The translations under genes and the position numbers were made by a program. The notes beneath the pieces are model-generated. The model made no database searches, had not been told where the DNA came from, and saw only the letters and a list, made by a program, of their open reading frames with translations. From Variovorax sp. Root473 (GTDB lineage: Bacteria; Pseudomonadota; Gammaproteobacteria; Burkholderiales; Burkholderiaceae_C), in the NCBI RefSeq assembly GCF_001426505.1, contig NZ_LMEV01000017.1:970739-1034738 (forward strand): a stretch of 64,000 bases of DNA. The letters are read 5' to 3'. Below, piece after piece: positions 35,181 through 44,250 of this stretch. The first letter of the stretch is position 1; each line of letters opens with the position of its first letter.

Positions 35181-35981
35181 TCAGCCGGGGCAGCCCGGCA
35201 GCGGGAGCGTCGGCAGCAGGCGGCGCCAGAGCTGCCGCCATTCGGGCCAGTCGTGCCCGCCGTCGGTCGTGACCACGCGCTCCGCCGGCAGCGCTCCGGC
35301 CAGCAGTCGGTGGCTGAAGGCGAAGCGGTCGTCGAGGGCGTAGCCCAGGTACAGCGGCGGCCGGTCGCCGAACGTGCGGGTGTGGCCGACGTAGCCGCGC
35401 AGCCATTGCCACAGCTGCGTGTCGCTGGGCGTGCGCGGGTCGCTGCCCGGCGGCGCGTCGAGCGGTCCGCGCCAGCGCGACAGGCCGCCAGCGTTGGCGA
35501 TGTCCTGGCTCAGCACGCGTTCGCCCAGATAAGGCGCCAGCACGACCAGGCCGGCAAGGTCGCCGGGGTGCGTCTGTGCGTACAGCAGCCCGCCGAAACC
35601 GCCGACCGAGATGCCCGCGATCCAGATCGCCTTGTAGCCCTGGCGGCGCGCCGGCGCGATCACCTCCCGTTCCAGTCGCTCAAGGATGGTCTTGTTGCGG
35701 TAGTAGCCCATGTGCGCATCGACGCGCAAGGTGTCGACCGCGAGCCGGTTCTCGTTCAGTGCGTCGATGAAGCCTTCGCGCACGAACTCCTCGGGTGCCG
35801 AGTACGCGCCGGGCAGCAGCACGATGAGTGTGTCGGCGCTGCGGCTGCAGCTGCTTTTTTCCAGCGTGGTGGCCAGGGGCGCGTCAGCCGCGCGCAATCC
35901 GCCGCAACTGGCGAGCAGCAGCAGCGCGGCGCCGCCAGAAAGCAGAGCGAAATGGCGGCGCAGGAATGGCACGGTCTGCAT
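35181..35981 (-). CDS. Lipoprotein alpha/beta-hydrolase
   Basis: 266 residues. The N-terminus carries a lipobox (LLLLASCGG, Cys26), so it should be membrane-anchored on the periplasmic side. The alpha/beta-hydrolase fold shows LIVLLPGAYSAPEEF, the nucleophile elbow GISVGGFGG with Ser, and a C-terminal His in TDGGHDWPEW. An esterase or thioesterase role is likely; substrate unknown. It starts ten bases before the end of the HpaB-like gene upstream on the same strand, so the two may be co-transcribed. Convergent with the sugar dehydrogenase gene, four bases apart. Confidence 0.8.
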   Translation of the reverse strand: MQTVPFLRRHFALLSGGAALLLLASCGGLRAADAPLATTLEKSSCSRSADTLIVLLPGAYSAPEEFVREGFIDALNENRLAVDTLRVDAHMGYYRNKTILERLEREVIAPARRQGYKAIWIAGISVGGFGGLLYAQTHPGDLAGLVVLAPYLGERVLSQDIANAGGLSRWRGPLDAPPGSDPRTPSDTQLWQWLRGYVGHTRTFGDRPPLYLGYALDDRFAFSHRLLAGALPAERVVTTDGGHDWPEWRQLWRRLLPTLPLPGCPG

Positions 35982-35991
35982 CTGCGTGAGT

Positions 35992-37626
35992 CTAGGCGCC
36001 TGGGCGAGCGAGGGTCGGGATCGGCAGGTCGACCATCACGGGTTGTCCTGGCACGGTACAGCCGGTGTCGCAGCACTTGCCGGGCTGGCGGTTCTTCGTG
36101 ATGGCGCGGCGCGGGTCGTGCGGCGCGGCGGCCGGCGTGCCGTCGGCCGCAATGCCACGCTCGAGCAGCCGCTCGACCAGCTCGACCTTTGAGCCGACCG
36201 GGTAGTTGCGCCAGATCTCCTGCTTCATGGCGGCCGGTGAGCCGCCGCCGTGCAGGCTGATCACGCTGTACCAGCCGCCCTGGTAGCCGGCCGTGAGGTC
36301 TTCGATGAAGCGGGCCGTCTCGATGCGCTGCTCGTAGGGAATGGCGGGGTTGGCGCGCAGCACGTCGGACAGCCGCGCCGCGGTCTCGGGGTTGTGGTCT
36401 TCGTCGGGGCCGGGCAGGGTGACGATCAGGCCGCCGCTCACGTAGTGGGCGATGCGGTGCATGTCGTAGATCTTCGTGGCCAGCAGCAGCTTGCCGATGT
36501 TGCTGAACACCGGATCGGGCATGAAGACCTCGCAATGGTCGTCGGCCTTGCCGTAGACGCTGGCCGCCACGCCGCAGGCAAAGAAGCCCTCGGTGATGGT
36601 GATGAGCTCGACCATCTGCTCGCGCAGGTGGCTCTCCTTGCCGGGGTCGAAGCCGTTGGCCTCGCACATCAGCGCGCCGGCACCAATCAGCAGGTCGCCG
36701 AAGCCGGCGCGCGCCGCGATGCAGCTGTGGCGGTGGTGCGTGGCGTAGCTGTAGGTCAGGTGGCCCGAGTGCTCCCATTCACCCGCATAGAACACGCGCT
36801 CCCAGGGCACGAACACGCGCTCGAACACGCACACGCCGGTGCTCTGGCCGTACTTGCGGCTGAAGAGCGCATCGCCGTGCTCGAGCTTTTCGCCGGGCCG
36901 CCCGGCCGGCCGCGCGACGATGGTGAGGCCGGGTGCATCGAGCGGCACGGCGCAGCAGACGGCGAAGTCGGCGTCTTCGCGGCCCATGTTGCGGCAGGGC
37001 ATGACCAGCAGCTCATGCACATACGGCGCGCCGGTCACGATGGCCTTGGTGCCCGAGATCACGATGCCGCGCGCGTTGCGCTCGACCACGTGCAGGTAGC
37101 TGTCCGCGTTCGCTTGCTCGTGCGGCCGGCGGCTGCGGTCGCCCTTGGCGTCGGTCATGGCGACGCCCAGCGTCAGGTCCTGGTCCTGGATGCGGTGCAG
37201 GTACTCGCGGAAGCGGGCCGTGTGCTCGGTGCTGCCGCGCGCGTCGTCGATGCGCGCCGACACCTGGGCGATGGCGTTGAGCGCGTCGTGCGTCAGGTAG
37301 CGCTGGGCGCAGCCGGTTTCCTGGCAGACCAGCCGCACGGCCTCGAGCTTGTTCAGCAGGTCGCCCGAACTGGTGTTGATGTGCGAAAGGCGGTTCACGC
37401 GCTTGCCGCTGGTGTGCTGCACGGCGGTCATGAGCGGCGCGTACTCGGACTTCAGCGCGTGGTCGTAGGTGAGGGCGATGGCATTGATGCCGGGCTGGAA
37501 GGCGGGCTCGTCGGCCACGCTGGCGACGCGGCGGCCGTCGACGAACACGGTGGGCGTGTAGCGGCGCAGCGATTCACGGTAGTCGGCGCCGGACATGAGG
37601 AGGGCGTCGGAAGGCGGGGCATTCAT
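35992..37626 (-). CDS. HpaB/4-hydroxybutyryl-CoA dehydratase-family protein
   Basis: 544 residues of the 4-hydroxyphenylacetate 3-hydroxylase fold (acyl-CoA-dehydrogenase-like; N-domain about 10-280, C-domain 285-490). THHRHSCIAARAGFGDLLIGAGAL resembles the AbfD segment that supplies His and Cys ligands to its Fe-S cluster. Here the His is present (about residue 298), but the Cys position reads Ala, while Cys302, Cys101 and Cys106 are nearby. It could be a FAD-dependent hydroxylase or a dehydratase with altered cluster binding. The C-terminal 50 residues are an unusual tail with GKCCDTGC. Divergent from a TetR regulator, which probably controls it. Confidence 0.7.
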   Translation of the reverse strand: MNAPPSDALLMSGADYRESLRRYTPTVFVDGRRVASVADEPAFQPGINAIALTYDHALKSEYAPLMTAVQHTSGKRVNRLSHINTSSGDLLNKLEAVRLVCQETGCAQRYLTHDALNAIAQVSARIDDARGSTEHTARFREYLHRIQDQDLTLGVAMTDAKGDRSRRPHEQANADSYLHVVERNARGIVISGTKAIVTGAPYVHELLVMPCRNMGREDADFAVCCAVPLDAPGLTIVARPAGRPGEKLEHGDALFSRKYGQSTGVCVFERVFVPWERVFYAGEWEHSGHLTYSYATHHRHSCIAARAGFGDLLIGAGALMCEANGFDPGKESHLREQMVELITITEGFFACGVAASVYGKADDHCEVFMPDPVFSNIGKLLLATKIYDMHRIAHYVSGGLIVTLPGPDEDHNPETAARLSDVLRANPAIPYEQRIETARFIEDLTAGYQGGWYSVISLHGGGSPAAMKQEIWRNYPVGSKVELVERLLERGIAADGTPAAAPHDPRRAITKNRQPGKCCDTGCTVPGQPVMVDLPIPTLARPGA

Positions 37627-37755
37627 GCGTGTTGTCTCCGGGTGGGCTCGTGGGGATTTTGGGACTGTTGGCGCGAAGATTTAAACACTGTTCAATTTTT
37701 AGATCAACGTTTGAAAAAATGATCGGCGACCAGATCGAGGGCTATAGTCCCGCCC

Positions 37756-38391
37756 ATGCACGCCAAGCTCCAACGCCGCCAGACCCTCACCGACGCGCGC
37801 CGCGCCCTGGTGCTCGACGCCGCCCGAACGGTGTTCGCCGAGGCCGGCATCGAGGGCGCGAGCATCCGCGAAATCGCGAAGAAGGCCGGCTACACGCCGG
37901 GCGCCATCTATTCGTACTTCGAGAGCAAGGAGGCGATCTACGCGGCCTTGCTCGACGAGTCGCTGCTGCGCCTGCAGGCCGCGGTGGCCGAGGTGGCGGT
38001 GTCCGAGCGCCGGCCCGACCAGACCCTGGCCGCCAAGGCCCAGGCCTGGTTCGATTTCTACGCGGCGAACCCGCGCGACCTCGACCTCGGCTTCTATCTG
38101 GTGCACGGCATGCGGCCCCGGGGGCTCACGCACGCGCTCGACCACGAACTGAACGACCGCCTCTACGACGCCCTGCGTCCCTGCGAAGAGGCGCTGCTGG
38201 CGTTGGGCCTCGATGCCGACCTCGCGCAGCAGGAGAACACGGCGCTGTTCGCGCACGGCGTCGGCCTGCTGCTGATGCAGCACACGGGTCGCATCCGCAT
38301 GTTCAGGCAGTCGGCGGATGCGCTGTTCAAGACCTACCTCGCGCAGCTGGTGCAGCGATCGACCCCACAGCGCCAGCGGAAGGCCCAGTGA
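37756..38391 (+). CDS. TetR/AcrR-family repressor
   Basis: 211 residues. The N-terminal helix-turn-helix (about 16-62: IREIAKKAGYTPGAIYSYFESKEAIYAALL) is a textbook TetR domain; the C-terminal ligand domain is divergent. It faces the HpaB-like gene across a 129-base gap containing an A+T-rich patch (TTCAA and TTTGAA half-sites near 37693-37716). By position it should repress the HpaB-like/esterase unit in response to a related substrate or CoA ester. Confidence 0.88.
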   Translation: MHAKLQRRQTLTDARRALVLDAARTVFAEAGIEGASIREIAKKAGYTPGAIYSYFESKEAIYAALLDESLLRLQAAVAEVAVSERRPDQTLAAKAQAWFDFYAANPRDLDLGFYLVHGMRPRGLTHALDHELNDRLYDALRPCEEALLALGLDADLAQQENTALFAHGVGLLLMQHTGRIRMFRQSADALFKTYLAQLVQRSTPQRQRKAQ

Positions 38392-38453
38392 AACCCGTTC
38401 TTTTCAGTGGTACGGTTCAGCCCAGTTCAACCGATACCTGAAAGAAGAAATCC

Positions 38454-39059
38454 ATGCTGCTCGACGCCACGCAATCCCAACTCGTCCTGGTCGATTACCA
38501 GGCGCGGCTGATGCCGGCGATCTTCGAAGGCGAAGCGGCGGCGCGCAATGCAGCCCGCCTGGGGCAGATGGCGCAGTGGGTCGACGTGCCGGTCTGGGGC
38601 ACCGAGCAGAACCCCTCGAAGCTGGGCGAAAACCTGCCCGAGATCCGCGCCTTCTGCCGCAAGACGCTGGCCAAGATGCATTTCAGCGGCGTGGAAGAGG
38701 GGCTCGGCGAATGGCTGCGTCCGCCCGCGAAGGCGGTGCCGCAGGGCAACGCCCGCAGCCTGCCCAAGCACCTGCAGAAGCCCCCGGCCGAGACTGAAGA
38801 GCGCAACACCATCGTGATCGCCGGCTGCGAAGCGCATGTCTGCCTGCTGCAGACCGCACTCGACCTGCTCGAGGACGAGTTCGATGTGTGGGTCGTCACC
38901 GACGCCTGCAGCTCGCGCACCGAGCGCAACCGCGACGCGGCCTTCGACCGCCTGGCCGGCGCGGGCGCCGAACTCGTGACCACCGAGATGGTCGGCTTCG
39001 AGTGGCTGCGCACCGCCGAGCATCCGGCGTTCCGCGACATGCAGGCGCTGATTCGCTGA
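38454..39059 (+). CDS. Isochorismatase-family cysteine hydrolase
   Basis: 201 residues. Catalytic Asp14 (LVLVDYQ), a Lys in TLAKMHFS, and Cys in IAGCEAHVCLLQTALDLL make the Asp-Lys-Cys triad, with the usual cis-peptide just before the Cys. Family members hydrolyse amides or vinyl ethers such as nicotinamide, N-carbamoyl compounds or isochorismate; substrate unknown. It begins 62 bases after the TetR gene on the same strand. Confidence 0.88.
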   Translation: MLLDATQSQLVLVDYQARLMPAIFEGEAAARNAARLGQMAQWVDVPVWGTEQNPSKLGENLPEIRAFCRKTLAKMHFSGVEEGLGEWLRPPAKAVPQGNARSLPKHLQKPPAETEERNTIVIAGCEAHVCLLQTALDLLEDEFDVWVVTDACSSRTERNRDAAFDRLAGAGAELVTTEMVGFEWLRTAEHPAFRDMQALIR

Positions 39060-39146
39060 TTCCCTGAATTCGTATTGAACGGCGGCCCGGCAATCGGGGC
39101 CCCGCCCGGATTGCCGCGGCTGTCAGCTTCCTGCAAGATCGGTTCC

Positions 39147-39156
39147 CATAATTATG
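39147..39156. promoter_or_regulatory. Perfect palindrome upstream of prpE
   Basis: CATAATTATG, a 10-base perfect palindrome in an otherwise GC-rich 152-base gap, contains a possible -10 (CATAAT) for the downstream gene; a second CATAATC occurs at 39191. No clear -35. Confidence 0.3.
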
Positions 39157-39211
39157 AATTCAGTTTCGGCGTCGAGTCCGGAGCGGAACCCATAATCAGG
39201 AGACAGATCCG

Positions 39212-41125
39212 ATGAGCCGCTATGAAGAGTTCTACCGCCAGTCCGTCGAAGCGCCCGAGGCCTTCTGGGCCGAGCAGAGCAAGCTGATCGACTGGCACGC
39301 GCCCGCGCAGCAGATCCTCGACGCCAGCCAGCCGCCGTTCGCGCGCTGGTTCGTCGGCGGCACCACCAACCTGTGCCACAACGCCGTCGACCGGCACCTG
39401 GCCGATCGCGGCGACCAGCCGGCGCTGATCTTCGTGTCGACCGAAACCGGCGTCGAAAAAAGCTACAGCTTCACCGAGCTGCACGCCGAGGTGCAGCGCA
39501 CTGCCGCCAGCCTTGTCGAGCTGGGCGTGGGCAGGGGCGACCGCGTGCTCATCTACATGCCGATGATTCCCGAGGCGGCCTTCGCGATGCTGGCCTGCGC
39601 GCGCATCGGCGCCATCCACTGCGTGGTGTTCGGCGGTTTCGCGAGTGGTTCGCTGGCCACGCGCATCGAGGACGCCGAACCCAAGGTGGTGGTGAGCGCC
39701 GATGCGGGGTCGCGCGGCGGCAAGGTCATCGCGTACAAGCCGCTGCTCGACGAAGCCATCCGACTGTCGAAGCACAAACCCGAGGCGGTGCTGCTGACCG
39801 ACCGTGGCCTGGCGCCAATGGACCTGGTCGCAGGCCGAGATCATCTGGCGGATGAACTGAGGCACAAGCACCTCGATGCGCACGTGCCCTGCACCTGGCT
39901 GGCCTCGACGGACATCAGCTACACGATCTACACGAGCGGCACCACCGGCAAGCCCAAGGGCGTGCAGCGCGACGTGGGCGGCTACGCCGTGGCGCTGGCC
40001 GCGAGCATGAAGCACATCTTCGATGGCCGGCCCGGCGAAACCTACTTCTCGACCAGCGACATCGGCTGGGTGGTGGGCCACAGCTACATCGTCTACGGTC
40101 CGCTCATTGCGGGCATGGCAACGATCATGTACGAGGGCCTGCCGACGCAGGGCCTCGACCAGCAGCCCGACGGCGGCATCTGGTGGCGCCTGGTCGAGAA
40201 GTACAAGGTGACGGTGATGTTCAGCGCGCCCACCGCCGTGCGCGTGCTCAAGAAGCAGGACCCGGCGCTGCTCAAGAAATACGACCTGTCGACCCTGCGC
40301 GCGCTGTTCCTGGCCGGCGAACCGCTGGACGAACCGACCGCGCGCTGGATCAGCGACGGCCTGGGCGTGCCGATCATCGACAACTACTGGCAGACCGAAT
40401 CGGGCTGGCCGATGATCACGATCGCCAACGGTGTGGAAGCCAAGCCGAGCAAGTTCGGAAGCCCCGGCGTGCCGATGTACGGCTACCGCATCAAGATCCT
40501 GCACGAGTCGACCGGCGAGGAACTCACCGGCGCCAACGAGAAGGGCGTGGTCGTGGTCGAGGGCCCGACCCCGCCGGGCTTCATGCAGACCGTGTGGAAG
40601 GATGACGCGCGCTTCGTCAACACTTACTGGAAGAGCGTGCCGGGCAAGATGGTCTATTCGACCTTCGACTGGGGCATCCGCGATGCCGATGGCTATTTCT
40701 ACATCCTGGGCCGCACCGACGACGTGATCAACGTCGCCGGCCACCGGCTGGGCACGCGCGAGATCGAGGAGAGCATCTCGGGCCACGCCAACGTGGCCGA
40801 GGTGGCGGTGGTCGGCGTGGCCGACACGCTCAAGGGGCAGGTGGCGATGGCCTTCGTCGTGCCGAAAGACGGCCTGGCCGTGACCGACGTCGACGCGGCG
40901 CTCAAGCTCGAAGGCGAGATCATGAAGGTCGTGGCCGACCAGCTCGGCGCCCTGGCGCGGCCCGCGCGCGTGCGCTTCGTGAGCGGCCTGCCCAAGACCC
41001 GCAGCGGCAAGCTGCTGCGCCGCGCCATCCAGGCGGTGTGCGAGCAGCGCGACCCGGGCGACCTGACCACCATCGACGATCCGGCCACGCTGCAGCAGAT
41101 CAGGCAGTTGCTGTCCGCCACCTGA
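39212..41125 (+). CDS. prpE: Propionyl-CoA synthetase (acyl-CoA synthetase, PrpE type)
   Basis: 637 residues of the AMP-forming acetyl/propionyl-CoA ligase family. The P-loop is YTSGTTGKPKGVQRD, the adenylate motif YWQTESGWPM, and the C-terminal Lys sits in PKTRSGKLLRR, which is the site of regulatory acetylation in this family. VQRDVGGYAVAL and the overall pattern favour PrpE over acetyl-CoA synthetase. It activates propionate for the methylcitrate cycle or for odd-chain PHA monomers. OGDH genes follow on the same strand after 194 bases. Confidence 0.88.
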   Translation: MSRYEEFYRQSVEAPEAFWAEQSKLIDWHAPAQQILDASQPPFARWFVGGTTNLCHNAVDRHLADRGDQPALIFVSTETGVEKSYSFTELHAEVQRTAASLVELGVGRGDRVLIYMPMIPEAAFAMLACARIGAIHCVVFGGFASGSLATRIEDAEPKVVVSADAGSRGGKVIAYKPLLDEAIRLSKHKPEAVLLTDRGLAPMDLVAGRDHLADELRHKHLDAHVPCTWLASTDISYTIYTSGTTGKPKGVQRDVGGYAVALAASMKHIFDGRPGETYFSTSDIGWVVGHSYIVYGPLIAGMATIMYEGLPTQGLDQQPDGGIWWRLVEKYKVTVMFSAPTAVRVLKKQDPALLKKYDLSTLRALFLAGEPLDEPTARWISDGLGVPIIDNYWQTESGWPMITIANGVEAKPSKFGSPGVPMYGYRIKILHESTGEELTGANEKGVVVVEGPTPPGFMQTVWKDDARFVNTYWKSVPGKMVYSTFDWGIRDADGYFYILGRTDDVINVAGHRLGTREIEESISGHANVAEVAVVGVADTLKGQVAMAFVVPKDGLAVTDVDAALKLEGEIMKVVADQLGALARPARVRFVSGLPKTRSGKLLRRAIQAVCEQRDPGDLTTIDDPATLQQIRQLLSAT

Positions 41126-41229
41126 CCGAGGGCCGAATCGGGGCAGGGTTGCGGGCCTTGTGTCACAGCCTTCAGCCGTCATATGGTTGACGTGGCACAA
41201 TGCCAAGGTACTCAGGCCCTTCCCCAGCC

Positions 41230-41319
41230 ACAGTCGCATCCGCCAATCGGTCCAGCCGTGTCGCGGAAGGTTTCTTAACCAACTCGTGCTTCCTCCAGGG
41301 AAGCGAAGGTCAGCGGATC
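41230..41319 (+). promoter_or_regulatory. Structured sucA leader, candidate sucA RNA motif
   Basis: A cis-regulatory sucA RNA motif in the 5' leader is described for Burkholderiales. Here two hairpins lie just before the start codon: GGTT-TCTT-AACC (41269-41280) and GCTTCC-TCCAG-GGAAGC (41288-41304), the latter running into the GAAGG ribosome-binding region (41304-41308). Motif membership is from position and structure only; I did not match the covariance model. Confidence 0.5.
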
Positions 41320-44196
41320 ATGAGCGATTCCTCTACGCCCACGGCGTACACCGCCTATCAAGGCAACACCTACCTCTTCGGCGGCAACGCGCCCTATGTC
41401 GAGGAGATGTACGAAAACTACCTTTCCAACCCCGGCAGCGTTCCTGACAACTGGCGCACGTACTTCGACGCCCTGCAGAACGTTCCCGCCGCTGACGGCA
41501 CCAGCGCCCGCGACGTCCCCCACCTGCCGGTCATCAACGCCTTTGCCGAACTGGCCAAGCAGGGCACGACCCGTGTGGTGCAGGCCAGCGGCGCCGACTC
41601 CGAACTCGGCCGCAAGCGCACCGCCGTCCAGCAGCTGATCGCTGCCTACCGCAACGTCGGTGCCCGCTGGGCCGACCTCGATCCGCTCAAGCGCGCCGAG
41701 CGTCCCGCCATCCCGGAACTCGAGCCCTCGTTCTACGGCTTCACCGACGCCGACCTCGAGACGGTGTTCAACACCAGCAACACCTTCTTCGGCAAAGAGA
41801 CCATGTCGCTGCGCGACCTGCTCAATGCCCTGCGTGAAACGTACTGCGGCACGATGGGTGCCGAGTACATGTACACCACCGACCAGAACCACAAGCGCTG
41901 GTGGCAGCAGAAGCTCGAAAGCGCGCGCACCAATCCGAAGCTCAGCGCCGAGCAGAAGAAGCACGTGCTCAACCGCCTGACCGCCGCCGAAGGCCTCGAG
42001 CGCTTCCTGCACACCAAGTACGTCGGCCAGAAGCGCTTCTCGCTCGAAGGCGGCGAAAGCTTCATCGTCTCGATGGACGAACTGATCAACCAGGCCGGCG
42101 CCAAGGGCGTGCAGGAAATCGTGATCGGCATGGCCCACCGCGGCCGCCTGAACGTGCTCGTGAACTCGCTGGGCAAGATGCCCGCCGACCTGTTCGCCGA
42201 GTTCGACCACACCGCTCCCGAAGACCTGCCCAGCGGCGACGTCAAGTACCACCAGGGCTTCAGCTCGGACGTGACCACCCCCGGCGGCCCGGTGCACCTG
42301 AGCCTGGCGTTCAACCCCTCGCACCTGGAAATCGTGAACCCCGTGGTCGAAGGCTCGGTGCGCGCCCGCATGGACCGCCGTGGCGATCCGCTGGGCAAGC
42401 AGGTGCTGCCCGTGATCGTTCACGGCGACGCCGCCTTCGCAGGCCAGGGCGTCGTGATGGAAACGCTGGCGCTGGCCGAAACCCGTGGTTACTCCACCGG
42501 CGGCACGGTGCACATCGTCATCAACAACCAGATCGGCTTCACCACCAGCGACCCGCGCGACAGCCGCTCGACGCTGTACTGCTCGGACATCGTCAAGATG
42601 ATCGAGGCACCCGTGCTGCACGTGAACGGCGACGATCCCGAAGCCGTGGTGCTCGCCACCCAGTTCGCTCTTGATTTCCGCATGGAATTCCAGAAGGACG
42701 TGGTCGTCGACATCGTCTGCTTCCGCAAGCTGGGCCACAACGAGCAGGACACGCCCTCGCTCACCCAGCCGCTGATGTACAAGAAGATCGCGGCCCACCC
42801 CGGCACGCGCAAGCTGTACGCCGACAAGCTGGCCGCGCAAGGCCTGGGCGACGCGCTTGGCGACGACATGGTCAAGGCGCAGCGCGCCGCCTTCGACGAA
42901 GGCAAGAACACCATCGACCCCGTGCTCACCAACTTCAAGAGCAAGTACGCCGTCGACTGGAGCCCGTACCTCAACAAGAAGTGGACCGACGCCGGCGACA
43001 CCGCCATTCCCTCTGCCGAGTGGAAGCGTCTGGCCGAGAAGATCACGACGCCGCCCGAAGGCTTCACCGTGCACCCGCTCGTGAAGAAGGTGCTGGACGA
43101 CCGTGCCGCCATGGGCCGTGGAGACGTGAACGTCGACTGGGGCATGGGCGAGCACATGGCGTTTGCCTCGCTGGTGGCCAGCGGCTATCCGGTGCGCCTG
43201 TCGGGCGAAGACTCGGGCCGCGGCACGTTCACGCACCGCCACGCCGTGCTGCACGACCAGAACCGCGAGAAGTTCGACACCGGCACCTACACGCCGCTGC
43301 AGAACGTGGCCGAGAACCAGGCCCCGTTCGTCGTCATCGACTCGATCCTGTCCGAAGAGGCCGTGCTGGCCTTCGAATACGGCTACGCCTCGAACGACCC
43401 CAACACGCTCGTCATCTGGGAAGCCCAGTTCGGCGACTTCGTGAACGGCGCGCAGGTGGTGATCGACCAGTTCATCGCCTCGGGCGAAGTCAAGTGGGGC
43501 CGTGTCAACGGCATCACGATGATGTTGCCGCACGGCTATGAAGGCCAGGGCCCCGAGCACAGTTCGGCCCGCCTGGAGCGCTTCATGCAGCTGAGCGCTG
43601 ACACCAACATGCAGGTGGTGCAGCCCACCACGGCCAGCCAGATCTTCCACATCCTGCGCCGCCAGATGGTGCGCAACCTGCGCAAGCCGCTGATCATCCT
43701 CACGCCCAAGTCGCTGCTGCGCAACAAGGACGCGACCTCTCCGCTGTCCGAGTTCACCAAGGGCAGCTTCCAGACCGTCATTCCCGACAGCAAGGGCCTG
43801 AAGGCCGAGAAGGTCAAGCGCCTGATCGCCTGCTCGGGCAAGGTCTACTACGACCTGGCCAAGAAGCGCGAAGAGCAGGGCAACGACGACGTGGCGATCA
43901 TCCGCGTCGAGCAGCTCTACCCGTTCCCGCACAAGGCCTTCGCCGCCGAGGTCAAGAAGTACCCCAACCTCGTGGACATCGTCTGGTGCCAGGACGAGCC
44001 GCAGAACCAGGGCGCCTGGTTCTTCGTGCAGCACTACATCCACGAAAACATGCTGGAAGGCCAGAAGCTCGGCTACTCCGGCCGTGCCGCCTCGGCATCG
44101 CCTGCGGTCGGCTACTCGCACCTGCACCAGGAACAGCAGAAGGCGCTGGTCGATGGCGCATTTGGCAAGCTCAAGGGATTCGTGCTGACCAAGTAA
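41320..44196 (+). CDS. sucA: 2-oxoglutarate dehydrogenase E1 component
   Basis: 958 residues. The N-terminal EEMYENYLSNPGSVPDNWRTYF segment is the E2-binding arm; thiamine-diphosphate motifs follow (GMAHRGRLNVLVN, HGDAAFAGQGVVMETL, NNQIGFTT) and the C-terminal LPHGYEGQGPEHSSAR. It decarboxylates 2-oxoglutarate in the TCA cycle and succinylates E2. The ATG at 41320 is preferred to an upstream in-frame ATG (41200) because it gives the conserved N-terminus and lies after the leader hairpins. First gene of sucA-sucB-lpd. Confidence 0.97.
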   Translation: MSDSSTPTAYTAYQGNTYLFGGNAPYVEEMYENYLSNPGSVPDNWRTYFDALQNVPAADGTSARDVPHLPVINAFAELAKQGTTRVVQASGADSELGRKRTAVQQLIAAYRNVGARWADLDPLKRAERPAIPELEPSFYGFTDADLETVFNTSNTFFGKETMSLRDLLNALRETYCGTMGAEYMYTTDQNHKRWWQQKLESARTNPKLSAEQKKHVLNRLTAAEGLERFLHTKYVGQKRFSLEGGESFIVSMDELINQAGAKGVQEIVIGMAHRGRLNVLVNSLGKMPADLFAEFDHTAPEDLPSGDVKYHQGFSSDVTTPGGPVHLSLAFNPSHLEIVNPVVEGSVRARMDRRGDPLGKQVLPVIVHGDAAFAGQGVVMETLALAETRGYSTGGTVHIVINNQIGFTTSDPRDSRSTLYCSDIVKMIEAPVLHVNGDDPEAVVLATQFALDFRMEFQKDVVVDIVCFRKLGHNEQDTPSLTQPLMYKKIAAHPGTRKLYADKLAAQGLGDALGDDMVKAQRAAFDEGKNTIDPVLTNFKSKYAVDWSPYLNKKWTDAGDTAIPSAEWKRLAEKITTPPEGFTVHPLVKKVLDDRAAMGRGDVNVDWGMGEHMAFASLVASGYPVRLSGEDSGRGTFTHRHAVLHDQNREKFDTGTYTPLQNVAENQAPFVVIDSILSEEAVLAFEYGYASNDPNTLVIWEAQFGDFVNGAQVVIDQFIASGEVKWGRVNGITMMLPHGYEGQGPEHSSARLERFMQLSADTNMQVVQPTTASQIFHILRRQMVRNLRKPLIILTPKSLLRNKDATSPLSEFTKGSFQTVIPDSKGLKAEKVKRLIACSGKVYYDLAKKREEQGNDDVAIIRVEQLYPFPHKAFAAEVKKYPNLVDIVWCQDEPQNQGAWFFVQHYIHENMLEGQKLGYSGRAASASPAVGYSHLHQEQQKALVDGAFGKLKGFVLTK

Positions 44197-44250
44197 GAGC
44201 CGTCCCTTTTCACACGAACACCCTCAAGAACAAATCGGAGCTCACTCCAA

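Noticed and set aside
41187..41215. TTGACG as a -35 for sucA
   Set aside because: The matching -10 (TACTCA or ACTCAG) is poor; promoter position is left open.
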